Shown piece by piece: positions 36,329 through 48,800 of a stretch of DNA of 64,000 nucleotides (its first letter is position 1; every line of letters starts with the position of its first letter). Below the pieces are notes generated by a model, which searched no databases, was not told the DNA's origin, and saw only the letters and a list, made by a program, of their open reading frames with translations. Origin of the DNA: Utricularia gibba (lineage: Eukaryota > Streptophyta > Magnoliopsida > Lamiales > Lentibulariaceae); contig NEEC01000008.1 of the NCBI GenBank assembly GCA_002189035.1, forward strand, positions 558,001 to 622,000, read 5' to 3'. The translations under genes and the position numbers were made by a program.

Positions 36329-37943
36329 CCGGCGAAATCTGCCACCGTGAGTCCTCGACGCCTATCCGCTCCGATTGTTACATTCCTTTTATGTGGAAAT
36401 GGCTCCGAGACTTCCGACTCACGTGGTATGTTTAGCTTTGTTTTTTTTTTTTTCATGAGAAATTATTGTAAATTCGTTTCCTTGGTCTGAGAACTTTTCT
36501 ATGCTTTGCTGGCACGAAGAGGGGCGTGAGGATATGGGGATGAATATGCTGATTGATCGGAGACGAGCTACTCTGTCTTCAGTGGCACTGATGGGGGCAA
36601 TATTTACTCGTCAAGGACATGAATCTTCAATGGCGTCTGAATTTGCAGACAGTAACTGCCATTTGCATTCATTGCCTTTGTGATGGATCTGACTTTTTTC
36701 TTGAGCTTGTTATCGATTCTTGCGAATCTGATGAGTCGCACGCTCTAAATGTGTATTGCTGCATGATTATCTCGCTACATGTGCAGCCTAGTAGCTCTGA
36801 AGACTAACAGTAAGCTCCATTTTTGGGCATATAGTGCCTGCATTGCGAGGAAAGGATTATGGGAAAACAAAGATGCGTTATCCTGATTACACTGAGACAA
36901 GCTCAGGGCTACAATATAAGGTTGTCTATTGTAATGGCTGCAGAACCGCGGTATCATTTCATCTTTCTGAAACACAACGCCTTGAAATGTAATGCCAGAC
37001 GTCTGTAACTGCAGGACCTAAGAGTCGGTACGGGTCCAACTCCAACACTGGAGATACTGTAATAGTAAGCACAACACATCGATATTTTTTTGTAGCTTCA
37101 TAATTTTAGCACAAAGAGCAGTGCTTCAAGGGTGGCTTACATGAAACAATATGGGGGCATCTGAGAGATGACACTATATATTTTAGGTTGATTGGGATGG
37201 TTTCACCATTGGCTACTACGGTCGTATATTTGAGGCTCGGAACAAGTCAAAAGGTGGCTCTTTTGTGGTACTTCTCTCTTGCCATCATATTTTCATTCCC
37301 AAGTGTTCTTTTCGGTTGAGCCATGCCTCTTAAGTATGTTTGATATCACAGGGTGATGACAAGGACTTCTATAGATTCAGATTAGGATCTCAAGAGGTAG
37401 GAAAACCCCTTGGCTTCCATCTCCTTCAAAGTGCTGTGTTTGGTTCCTTTATTTATCCTTCACATAACATGGGTATGAACATTGCTGATTTCTCCATTGG
37501 TCGGCTGTCTTCAGGTCATTCCAGCGTTTGAGGAAGCTGTAGCAGGGATGGCTATCGGTGGTGTTAGGAGGTAAGTGTGCCACTGCCACCTCGAAGTTAA
37601 GCCAGCCACCATAATCTAAAGAAGAAACTCGAAATCTCAAAAAAGACTACCAATCTCGAAGTTATCTTTTTGCACTGTCAGGATCATAGTCCCACCAGAT
37701 TTAGGATACCCCGAGAACGACTTCAACAAGAAAGGTCCCAGACCAACGACATTTTCGGTACTCTCCATGTTTCTTCACAGGGATTGCATCACTGATAACT
37801 GTCTCCCATGTAAACCTTTTGCTGCATTCCCATGACAGGGTCAAAGAGCTCTGGATTTTGTGCTGAGGAATCAAGGTTTGATCGATAAAACTCTGCTCTT
37901 TGATATCGAGCTCCTGAAAATCCTCCCAAATGGGACTGGCTAA
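36287..37943 (+). CDS. FKBP19: FKBP-type peptidyl-prolyl isomerase, FKBP19-like, chloroplast lumen
   Basis: Nine exons: 36287-36425, 36520-36651, 36835-36920, 37015-37064, 37187-37267, 37352-37396, 37515-37570, 37682-37757, 37839-37943; about 256 residues. The N-terminus is Ser/Ala-rich, then an RRR and hydrophobic stretch (RRRATLSSVALMGAIFT) typical of a thylakoid lumen signal. Then MPALRGKDYGKTKMRYPDYTE and TSSGLQYK lead into the FKBP fold: VDWDGFTIGYYGRIFEARN, VIPAFEEAVAGMAIGGVRR, IIVPPDLGYP and GQRALDFVLRNQGLIDKTL. This is the FKBP19 pattern, not general FKBP12, and many isomerase pocket residues are altered as in lumenal paralogs. Exon 4 is one base short: at GG 37050-37051 the reading TPTL must gain a G to continue GDTVIV, otherwise it stops at once. 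The exon 5 donor placement (GTG|gtactt) is uncertain. Confidence 0.87.
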
Positions 37944-38311
37944 TCATCCATGGACCCTCCTCAAAATTCTATGTATCCTCCATGCAAAATTTTTTTATGA
38001 ACCATTGTTATACCAAAATTTCAGCCAGTACAGCTGTCCCTAATTTTTTAATTATTTGAACTTTTATAAAAAAAAATGCAATATATGAACTATTAGTAGA
38101 TATGAGATGTATTTGATAGTATAATCTAATCGAAGTAGATAACTAGTTTATTGAATTCTCTAAAACATTATATAAAATAAATATTATTTAAATTTTATAG
38201 CCATATTTGGTTATATTTAATTATTTTATCTTTAAAAAAATTTTAGTGATAAAAAAATTTTCCATTAAAAAAAAAGGAAACTGACTTGGGTTCGGACCAG
38301 AAGGCAATTAG
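37944..38311. other. AT-rich spacer
   Basis: AT-rich intergenic sequence after FKBP19; nothing recognised. Confidence 0.5.
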
Positions 38312-38442
38312 TTGGGCCAAAACAATGTGGTCCAGCATATTCTAGTATTTAGGCCGAATAATCAAGGCCCAATAAAGGATTAGTAGGGCCTGGTGCAGCA
38401 ATCTTGGCTCGTGTTGGAGAAGCATTTGCTTAGTATAAAAAG
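38312..38442 (+). promoter_or_regulatory. RPS27 promoter: site II motifs and TATA box
   Basis: TTGGGCCAA (38312-38320) and AAGGCCCAATAA (GGCCCA at 38366-38371) are TGGGC[C/T] site II motifs, typical of plant ribosomal protein promoters. TATAAAAAG at 38434-38442 lies 80-90 bases before the ATG at 38524. Confidence 0.6.
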
Positions 38443-38523
38443 GGAAAATTGTTGAGCCCTAAATTTATCTCCCGTCGTCTCTCGACTCCACACTTCGTGA
38501 GACGCTAGTACTGCGAATCGGAG

Positions 38524-39049
<526 letters not shown>

Positions 39050-39549
39050 TTCGTACGCAGGATATGTACTCCACCGGCCCTTGAGTTTTGTTATGATTTT
39101 AAATGCTACTCGTGTCATTTATATGCGGTTCATCTTGGACTTGGAGCCCACTTTGTATCAGTTGAAATCGACTTTTATGCTTGGTAATGCTCATCAGTTC
39201 TTGGTTACGATATTGCAATGAATCTTTGGTATTACGAAAACGTAGGCACTTTATGGTGCCAATGGTACTTGGGCCGAATGATTGATTTCCAGTGACGGAC
39301 GTCTCATTGCCATTCTTAGCTAAGCTGGAAAGATGAGCTAATGCTAACCCAAAAATAAGTGGACATCCCTGTAGAAGAAGACAGCTGTCGATGAATGCTC
39401 TTATTCAATGAAGGCGATGCCCCCTGCTGTAACACCCTCGGCTACTCTTCAGGTTTTGCTCCCAGCCCAACCAGAGACAACTGCACAGAAGTAGTAGACA
39501 CGGGCTCAGGGAAGGAGAAAAAGACCGCAGGCGAAGTCATGACAGCAGC
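39050..39549. other. Convergent spacer between RPS27 and the HGSNAT-like gene
   Basis: 500 bases holding the 3' UTRs of two converging genes. No other feature seen. Confidence 0.5.
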
Positions 39550-42064
39550 CTAGAAACGTACAATGCTGTTACTCGGATGGCGCCAGTAGAATCCTTGTAG
39601 AACCAGCGGTAGGATGTTGCAGGCTACAAGAATGTAGATCATCAATGCGTTCATCCCAATCCATTTCAGCGCGCTGGTGAACCGACTGTAGCCATGCACA
39701 TCAATCTGCAACACACATGGGCTGGTCACTACATCGTACCAAGATTTTCCTTTTTCTGGTTACAGCATCTGACAAGGCCTACCACTGCATAAATTGCGGC
39801 GAGGAGAATCCCAGCCACACCGGCCGTCACACACGTGTAGCTCAAAGAGTACAGAGCCTTGTTCATATGCATGCCTAGCACAAGGACCAGCTCCGGTGTC
39901 AGGGGCGAAGGTGGAAGCTCAAGACCAGGGAAAAGAATCTACCTGAGATGTCGCAGAGCAACCCGACCACGACAAAGACTGATGATATTCCAAGCCACAG
40001 AGTAAGCCGATCGTTGTGCTTCTGCTCATGATAGATAGAGATTGATGACAAGCAAGATTAGTGGCGAGGCGTGGGGGCACCCCACATCAATGCACAAGTG
40101 TTTGATATTCTACCTTGAAGTTCACAATGATGTGCCCGTATTGCAAGCCGATGAGAGTTGTGACGATGGACATCAGTGTACTGTAACATTGCGAGCATCA
40201 TGATCGTAGTCTGAGAAATACAGGTCACTTAGTTTGGACAGTGAAGAGGAAAAGAAACCTTAGAATTCCTTCAGGGTCGAATGGCGCTTTGCACCATGAT
40301 GGGGCACCGGGAGGAAGGGAGCCGTAGCCTGGTGAGTTTACACTACATTGCTGTTGAAAAAGAGAGAAACCCAACAGGCGTAAAGGATGCATGCCTCAGT
40401 AGTTACTGATATGGTGTAAAAAGCTTACTTCTGTTCTAGCATAGACTGGCCTTCGGTACAGGTGCTGAATACCCAAAAGTGTGCGATCAATCATTCCAGC
40501 AGCATTGCATGCAGGTCCCGTGTCACCTCGCACCCCACATTTTACCTTTGTATGCACATGGGAAGAACGTTAGCAGATGAGTCTTTGTGATCTAAACATG
40601 TACATGAGAACCAACCAAGTATGTCTCTGCATCCTGAGAAGCTTCATGTGGGCTTCGATACTCCCAGTCTGGAACATATAGGCCATACAAAAGCACGAGG
40701 TACACCATTGTAATAATGCCCATCAAGATCCTGTCTCAAATTGAACGTTGTATGTTAAAATAAAAGCACTGCATTTTGAACAGTAATGATCACTCCAGTA
40801 GAGTTTACCAGTGCCACTGATATTTCTTCAGCAGTGACTGTGTGGATGCAACTTTCTCATCGTTTCGAAGCCAAATTTCACATAGAGCTGTGAACAGATA
40901 TGCAACTGCAATTCTCTGAACATCATAACCACAATGTCAGCAAGATATCCATTGAATAACACAGCATAACATGTTCAGCGATTGTCGGATAATGAGATGC
41001 ACCTGCAGTATTCCCATCCACCGGATCTGTTCTAAGTCCACTCCATAAGTGAGATCGTTCAGCCCATGGAAAAATCCACCTAGAAACAAAATAGCACAGT
41101 GATGATGATGGAGACTCTCTGCATTGATCACAAACTGAAGAGAGCATGTATTGGAGAAAGGCACCTTGGAGAAAAAACCCAAGTATCAAAAGCTTTAATG
41201 CTCTTAAAAGAGCTTTATTCGAAGCTACAGCTCGGCATGGTATGTTCTAGACAAAAGATAAAATGGTTATTACAAAGATCAACTGAAATCAACTTGACAG
41301 CAATGCTGAAATGTGGCACACCTTGTATACGAGGCCAAGTGAAACGCCAACCATGAATAGGAAAAATGGCATAACAAAATCTGCCAGGGTCAAACCATTC
41401 CATGGGGAATGGTTGATGGCAGGTAGAACTCCACCAGCATTATCCACTATTATCATCAGCTGACAAAGTACGTAGATTAAATCAGATCAGGCAAATCTAC
41501 ACATAAAACCTAAAGCCCTTTCTGTTCATTGCATTCAGATTTTCCTCCCACTCACGAGAAGTGAATCTAACTCAGAAATCCTCAATAAACACAGAAAAAA
41601 AAACTTTTTTTCAGTTATATATACACATTAATCTATAAAGTCTAAGGTTTTCTCTTTGTCTCTGAAAGCAAAAGGAGTTAAATTAATGTTCTTGCAGTTT
41701 AACTGGAAGTTCTGTTCAGCACTATTTTGGAAGATAGCGATTACCTAGATTGGAAATATACAGCACGATGAAACGAAAAGGATTAAGTCCAAGTAGTACG
41801 GAGGTAATAAGAACACATAGTTACCACGACTGTAAGCCCGCGAAAGATATCAAGAGAAACAAGGCGCCCGGAGGATGACGTGTTATTCTTCGAAAGATCA
41901 TGAGTGACAGCGTTCGCCGCCGGAGAAGAAGAAGGATTTCTTCCTCGTAAAGTTGGTCCAGAGGAGCCATCATGACTGCCATCAATGGGCACAACGCAAT
42001 CTTCGCGCTGCAACTTCAGTGCCCCCTCTACACTCACTTCCCTTACAAGCTGGTAAGAAGCCAT
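39550..42064 (-). CDS. HGSNAT-like multi-pass membrane acyltransferase
   Basis: Twelve exons on the minus strand: 42064-41825, 41459-41322, 41246-41165, 41079-41003, 40915-40809, 40730-40616, 40545-40429, 40350-40259, 40180-40114, 40021-39943, 39874-39783, 39705-39550; 453 residues with consistent phases. It matches the plant family named heparan-alpha-glucosaminide N-acetyltransferase-like (DUF5009/DUF1624). After a polar N-terminus come SGRLVSLDIFRGLTVV, DNAGGVLPAINHSPWNGLTL, ADFVMPFFLFMVGVSLGLVYK, GGFFHGLNDLTYGVDLEQIR, RIAVAYLFTALCEIW, and a lumenal loop (VKCGVRGDTGPACNAAGMID, NSPGYGSLPPGAPSWC). The last helices read YSLSYTCVTAGVAGILLAAI and LKWIGMNALMIYILVACNIL. The human homolog acetylates heparan sulfate in lysosomes; plants lack that polymer, so the substrate is unknown. 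The conserved His of NHSPW is present. Confidence 0.9.
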
Positions 42065-43607
42065 GAATGCCGCCTTCAAGCTGAGACCTTTAGTCTTTAT
42101 ACGGATGCAGTCTACGAAAAATCGTCCAACGCTATTCAAACCCTATGAAAATTCCGCTTTCCCGGTCACCTCACAAGTCCCAAATAGATTCAATCAAAAA
42201 GCCGTGGCATCTAACTGTTCACTGACTCTGAAAAATCCCGATCCCTGTTTCCACCTTCAAATGCAGAAGAAAATCCGTCCCCTGGGAACGGACATGGAAA
42301 CACCAATCACACAAAACGTGGAAAAAGGAGAAGAGGGAATTTGTTGGTGTTTATGGAAAACAAAAAAAACAGAGCAGGCGAAGAATCCCAGAAAAATCGC
42401 TGATTCGTATTCAAAGAATTACTGGGCTTTTATAAAAGTTTTCCAGATTGATGTAAGGAGTACAGGGTGGATCGCAAAGGCCCTGAAACCTCACTGTCGC
42501 GTCGCCCGAACCCCCCCGCCTGCCAAGAGATTTATTAGTTATGCGTTACTTTTGAATGTCTTGTTGCTTTGGAAGCATTCAATTGTCCCACGGAAATCCA
42601 TAGCCAGATCTCTCAAGATCGCATCTTTCCACGGTACTTTGCTTATGCTTTGGCTAATCATAAGGCAACCGCTGAGAGAACAACACGTAAACAAATTCCT
42701 TAACTACTGCCGGCGACAACGCCCATGGGGCGGTTATTAACCAACGGACCATCGGTTTTGCAGATCCCATCCCCATGTCCTTTCCGTTTGACTGGCTCCA
42801 CACCCCAATTAGAATGCCGGGTTTTATTTATTTCTTAGGAAGCCGCGAAACGGGCAAGAAGATAAAAAGATGCTTCTTTTTGGATTATCCGATGAGCTGG
42901 TCCCCCATCAACATGGCCGGCTCGGCTTCTTTGAAACAACGGCGTGCATTGCAGGAGAATGATCCGGTGTTTGCACGGCGGTTCACCCCAGATACTGAAA
43001 TATCATTAATTCATGATTCAATGTAGAAAATGATAACGAAGATGGTGGATCACAACTCACAGGCCACGTGTGCCGGGGGCTGCACAGTGACAGAGGGGGA
43101 GAAGGGGATTGAAACAGACGAAAGTAAAAGTCGTAGTTGTGCACCACACCTCTTCTGGATTTCGGTGACAGCACTCACATTTCGCCGTCACCGACTTCTT
43201 TTTGTAAAACCCAGTTTTTCAAAGAGAGGAGGAGCCGTCTACTCTCTCAAATCCGACCGGAGCCATGTCGTATGCTTCAGCCCACAAAAAGTTGGGATGA
43301 AAATTGGGTTTGGACAGGTTGAGGACCGCAGTCCACGGAAAGGCCCATCGTAATTGGTATTACAGTAAGCACCTAAATGGTGGTAACTGGTGGCTGACGA
43401 CCAACTCCGGTTCCGTTTCGTTCTTCTGGATACTTCTCTGTTGACTGTTGTTTCCCCGAGCAAGCGCTGGTTTCTCATCTAAGGAAATATTTGTGTACTG
43501 CCCGCGACTTTTGTACCGCAACGGATTTCCCATTCCATCTAAGGGACTTTTCTCAGTATACACGAGTTGGGCGGTTTAACTCTTGGGAATTTGGCTCACC
43601 GTCGGAT
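42065..43607. other. Divergent intergenic region
   Basis: Separates two divergent genes (HGSNAT-like, SIL1-like). A 225-codon frame (42063-42740) has high Lys/Arg/Pro content but no domain and is likely chance. No repeat or RNA gene recognised. Confidence 0.4.
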
Positions 43608-45501
43608 ATGGGTAGAGGTGTCTCTGTCTTGGCGTTGGTGGCAATTTTTATGGCGATGGTGTCTTTTCTCGAGGTTACGCCGACCGCTGCGGAGCGTGCG
43701 AATAAGTCCGCCGCTAAGGATGGGGTAGATCTCTTGCCTTGGAAGCGCACTGCCGCCGATGATCTTACGGATGCATCTGTCCAAGACGAAGAGGAGAGCC
43801 GTACGGATGGAGGGTTTTCTTCTCTCGACGGAATGCTGCAGTGGGCTATTGGTAAAACGCGAAACTACACTGTTCATTATCTTTATCGAAATTTTATGAA
43901 GCTCCAACGTCCTGGAAAATCTGTGTCATTGGCGTGTTGTAGACCAGTGTTTCCTGCCCTCATAAGGCAGATTTAAGCGAAAGGGTTCAAGTTTTTTAAT
44001 TCCGGGTGATAACTGAAACTCATTCCGGTAGTATAAGCTTGTTTTTCTCAGGCCAATACTATAAACTCTATGTTTGGTCTATCCGAATTAGGAAATTCCG
44101 ATGCTGAAAAGTTGAAAGAAGCAGCATTAGGTATCCAGCACCTTACTCCTGAAGACCTGATGCAGCGTCATATTGAAATAAAGGTGAGGCCTTTATCTCT
44201 TATGACGTAGAAATAATGAATTCATTGTTATTGTTGGCTATGATCTATGATCTATGATGTTTCAGTGTAATCAGATTTGCTCACTGGTGTTTTTGATGTT
44301 ATTGGCCTGTGGGGTGATTCTACAGGAGCTGACGGAGAAACTACATGTTCCATCGGATGCTGAACTGATGAAAATCTCTATTGCCGATTTGAACAATTCA
44401 TCTCTATCTTTCGAGGATCGCCGTCGAGCTCTCCAGGAGCTTCTGGTTCTTGTAGAGCCTATAGACAACGCTAATGGTTTGTTTACTTCGCTGCATGATT
44501 AAGTTTGGCGTTCCCTCAGTTTTGCCATTTATTGATTGCCATGCATTCTATTTTCATGAACTTGGTTACATAATTTTGCATTGCATCAGATCTGCACAAG
44601 CTTGGTGGGCTTACCGCAATTATCAAAGAGCTTGATCATCGAAACTCGGAGATTAGAACTATTGCAGCCTGGATACTTGGCAAAGCCAGTCAAAACAATC
44701 CTTTTGTTCAGGAGCAGGTACACTTTGTTATCTTTAACATGTGTTTGATCCAAAACTCTTCTTTATCAATGTAGCTATTATCAGGTTTTGGATCTTGGAG
44801 CACTGTCGAGGTTAATGGAGATGGCTGGCTCCAATTCCACAGAGGAAGCTACAAAAGCACTGTACGCTATTTCGGCCTTGATAAGGAACAATCACAAGGG
44901 GCAGGAGCTGTTCTACAAGCAGGACGGTAGCGCGATACTTCAGGTGCCTTGAGTAATTTTGAAGAATGATTCTCCTGCACCTGTTTGTAAATCTGCTAAT
45001 CTTCATATGATCTTACAGTTTTCCCTAAGTCACGCAAGCATTGACATCAGACTACTAAAGAAATGGGTGGCCCTCTTGACTGATCTCTTGAAGTCTCAGT
45101 TGAATGCCAGAAATCATGAAGAGAAGTCTTTTTTCAGGGACACCAACCTTCTGAAATCTGTAGTTGATCTGATGTCTTCAACAGATCTTGATCTCCAAGA
45201 AAAGGTTCGTCTTGCATCTTCCCACTTGAAAAAATTCACGCATAAGGTTCCATCTGTTTCTTGTGATTTGCAGACACTCCATGCAGTCAGGAATTTGTTG
45301 TTCCTGCCCTATACCGATGCCATAGTCTTCAGGGAAATCTGTAAACTAGATGTTGCCTTGGATGAGATGAAGCAGCAGCTACAGAAGCTGCTTCTTGATG
45401 AGGATCTCAAGGAATACGCGCAGGATGTTCAAAACCTTAGAACAGAAGTTGAGCGTTTGTTCATAGGAAAGCTAGATGACAGAAACAAAGCTTTGTTGTA
45501 G
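43608..45501 (+). CDS. Hsp70 nucleotide exchange factor, SIL1/Fes1-like, ER
   Basis: Seven exons: 43608-43851, 44092-44183, 44326-44476, 44590-44717, 44785-44943, 45019-45204, 45274-45501; 395 residues, phases consistent. The N-terminus is a signal peptide (SVLALVAIFMAMVSFLEVTPTAA), which separates this ER form from cytosolic Fes1. Then DGGFSSLDGMLQWAIG, NSDAEKLKEAA, LTPEDLMQRH and the armadillo-like core: DLNNSSLSFEDRRRALQELL, LVEPIDNAN, DLHKLGGL, IRTIAAWILGKASQNNPFVQ, LGALSRLMEMAGS, EEATKALYAISALIRNNHKG. It fits plant SIL1/Fes1-like exchange factors that release ADP from BiP during ER folding. No HDEL or KDEL at the C-terminus, as usual for the family. Exon 2 start was placed at ttag|GAAATTCC because only that keeps AIG-NSDAEKLKE in frame. 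Confidence 0.9.
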
Positions 45502-46689
45502 CATAGATTTCTCAAACAGCTGCTGCTTCCTTCAGAGTGGACATTACTAGCTGCTTCTAACACCATAATTTCAAAAGCTGATTCTCATCTTGTATTCCAG
45601 GAACAAGACTGCTGCTTCTTACAGACTACAGTTAAAAGAAAATGTAGAATTGTGGCTGCATACTTAATTACAACTATGAATTGCTCCAATTAGCTGGTGA
45701 GTTTATTTTAGAAATGAGTATCTTTTTTCTTTGTGATCTGAGAAATGACTACCTCCACAAAAAGTTTTGAAAAATGATCATTATTATTGTTTGACATTAA
45801 AATAAATGCTAAATTCATAAAGTATATTGACATGTATTTCACATTTTGTTTTGTGTGTGTACTCCTATATTAATAAATATTCTTTCATTAATATCTGAAA
45901 ACAATGCTAAATTTAACATTGTTTGTATTTAAACACTAAAATGTATTGAAAAATAACGTGATAAAATAGATACTTTAATTTTAAAAAATATGTAAATATT
46001 AATATAAAAATTTCGTAATTATCTTAAATATGTTCTCAAATATACTTAATAAAAAAATCACAAATATTTATCTGAAATAATGATCCTAAGTGATTATTCA
46101 ATTTTTTAAACCAAAAATATTTTTTCAGTTATCATTTAATACTATAAGTGTCATATAATAGTTTTTTCATCCAATGAAAGTTTTAAAAAAATTAATTAAA
46201 GACAAACTTATCAATTTAAAATAAAATTATTTAATTTCTAACAAATAAAACAACCACAAATCTATTAAATAAATTGAATATTCATACAACATGTACAAAA
46301 TCAAAATCAAAGAGATAATTATATTAATTATTCTCCTTTTTCTATCTAATTCCTCGATTTAATGTTATAAATTTCTTCCTTAAAATTACTTATATAAATA
46401 TTTGTTCTTTTATTTTATTCAAAAGATAATTAACATTATTTAACTTTTTTTGTAACTTTTTATATATTACTTTATTAGTTATCACTTGTACTTTTGGATC
46501 GTGATTATGATATTCAACTCTGATACTTATTTTCTAAATTCTCGCATTTCATTCTTAAAGATCTTATCTATAATATTTTTATAATATTTAATACTATTCT
46601 CATTTTTATGTACTATTTTTTCATAATCTTTCTATCTCATATAACTCAAAATTTATGAGTAGATTGATCTTATCCAAAATTTTTGGATC

Positions 46690-46900
46690 GTGAGTTATAG
46701 ACCATTAATTTGATTCAATTTGAGTAAATTGAACTCTATGTCATAAGTTTCATGAATTTCTTAATTTTCCTATAATACCTTGAGGAATTCTTGGTGCTTT
46801 TGTGCTATTGATCTTGTGAGTGGCCCAGGTGGAATGATAAGAGTATTGATATACTTTATTTCATCTTCATTGTCTTTATATGAAACATCCATAATCTAAT
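46690..46900 (-). repeat. Gypsy LTR fragment related to the 7-12 kb element, reversed
   Basis: On the minus strand this reads TTATCATTCCACCTGGGCCA, then CTCACAAGATCAATAGCAC, CTCAAGGTATTAT and AAATTCATGAAACTTATGAC. The order and wording match 11650-11800 of the gypsy 3' LTR, about 35 kb away and in the opposite orientation. No internal region was recognised next to it. Confidence 0.7.
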
Positions 46901-48659
46901 CATCCATTTCCTTCAAATATATCATAAATCTACATGTTATTTATTCGTAAAAATAAGAATGAAACATCAATGAAAAATTAATTTCACTTGTGATATTCTT
47001 AAGCACATGAGTAATAAAAAGTTACTTTATTTGATGTTAATATTTTTTTTTTCTAAAGACATCTCGTTATATCATCATATTCATCATAGTGTAGTAATTA
47101 AATACACAATATATGTTAACTTCATTGGCTCTTGGTTATGATAATAGAAATGTTAAATTGACATACAAGAGTGGTATAACAAGGATGTTATATTTATATT
47201 GATTGATAAATGATCTTGATGTCACATAGAGCAAATATTGATAGTTATAAAATTAAAAATATCAACCATGAAATAAAGTTTATCTTTTCAATTGTACAAT
47301 GCAAAGAAAATGAACTACAATAAATTTAATTCTTTTGTCAATACAAAATTTCAAAAAATTAAATGCTATAAACAATGTCAATGGTGTAACTACTCACAAT
47401 GAGATATCACTCATAGAGTGTATCAATTAATTAGTATTACAAGAAAATAATCATATAGAATATTTTACTAATGACATGTAAAAAATAAGCACTATTATTA
47501 AATTTATCTATACTTAAGGTATTATTACTAATGACATATCAGATTAGTTCTTCAACAATTTTTATTGCTTGATTAATAATTTTATTTATTAATTTATCAT
47601 ATTTTTCTTGTTTAATATATAATACTTATAAATTTAATTTTAACATTTATATAGATTGACATAATATTTTTTATATTAATAATATATTTTTATTATTTTT
47701 TGTATTGATTAATTTATTATTTATAGTACGTTATAAAGATCATATCGTAAAACGATATAATTCAAATACAGTTATAAATTCTTGGCAGTCAAATCCTAAG
47801 AGGAGATAATTACGAAATATCTTTATCATTAAAGTTTTTATGTGGTTATGAAGACATTACGAATAAAACATATCTGAATCTACTCACAACTCTAGTGAAG
47901 ATATAACATCCAAAGACACATAACTTCTGCATATCATGTGAAGAGTCTACCATCAACTTTCAAGATGTTTTCATGTTATGGGATCTTCGTATTGATGGTA
48001 TACTCATGGTTTACGTTTATACAAAATGCACAATACAACAATGACGTGAGCTATGGATAGTTCATTATAACTAGTCTATATACCTACATCAATGATATAA
48101 ATATAAAAATAAATAATTTTTAATATATCTAATAAAAAAAATATCTATATAATTGACATTCAACATATGCAAGATTATGAAGTAGTATGTGAACTTTCAT
48201 CTTTATTGTAGTACTAATTGACATTTTTGTTGTTAAATATCATAGTATTCTGATATTAGTAATTGGATGACATTCTAAAAAAAAAAATCATTAATGTAGT
48301 TATCTATTCTGAAATGATGAATCAAATGTAAATTAAAATAAAAGTAATTTATTTATAATAATAACAATGTAATCAACAATTGTATAATTATTACAAACTA
48401 TCAACAAAAATTGTATCAAAAAAATTAAATAATAAAAAAGAAAATTACAAAGTAAATTGTTTATTATTATAAATTATAATATAAAAAGTATAAAAATTTA
48501 AATAAAAAAATTACAAAAGGGAAAAAAATGATACTACCAAATTTTTCTTCAAATCCATCTTTAATCAATCTTGGATATAAATTAAGAAATTTCTAGAGGT
48601 GGAAGACATATATAGAAGATAACGTATAAACTTACTAATAAGAATCTATTATTGATTGT

Positions 48660-48800
48660 ACCCTATAGTAAAACACTGTTATTGATGACGCCTTATCGAA
48701 AGCACCATCAATGATGATGCATGTATGATGGTGCCATCAATATGGCATCAGGCATTAACTCTATGAAAGTCTTTATTAATAATGTCTCATCAGGTATAGT
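48660..48800. repeat. Short repeated and palindromic CATCA/TGATG motifs
   Basis: ATTGATGACGCC, AGCACCATCAATGATGATGC, TGATGGTGCCATCAATATGG and GGCATCAGG occur close together in both orientations. Arrays like this are found in subterminal regions of CACTA and related DNA transposons. Confidence 0.4.

Noticed and set aside
42063-42740. 225-codon plus-strand frame upstream of the SIL1-like gene
   Set aside because: Starts within the first exon of the minus-strand HGSNAT-like gene and shows no family motif; likely antisense chance frame.
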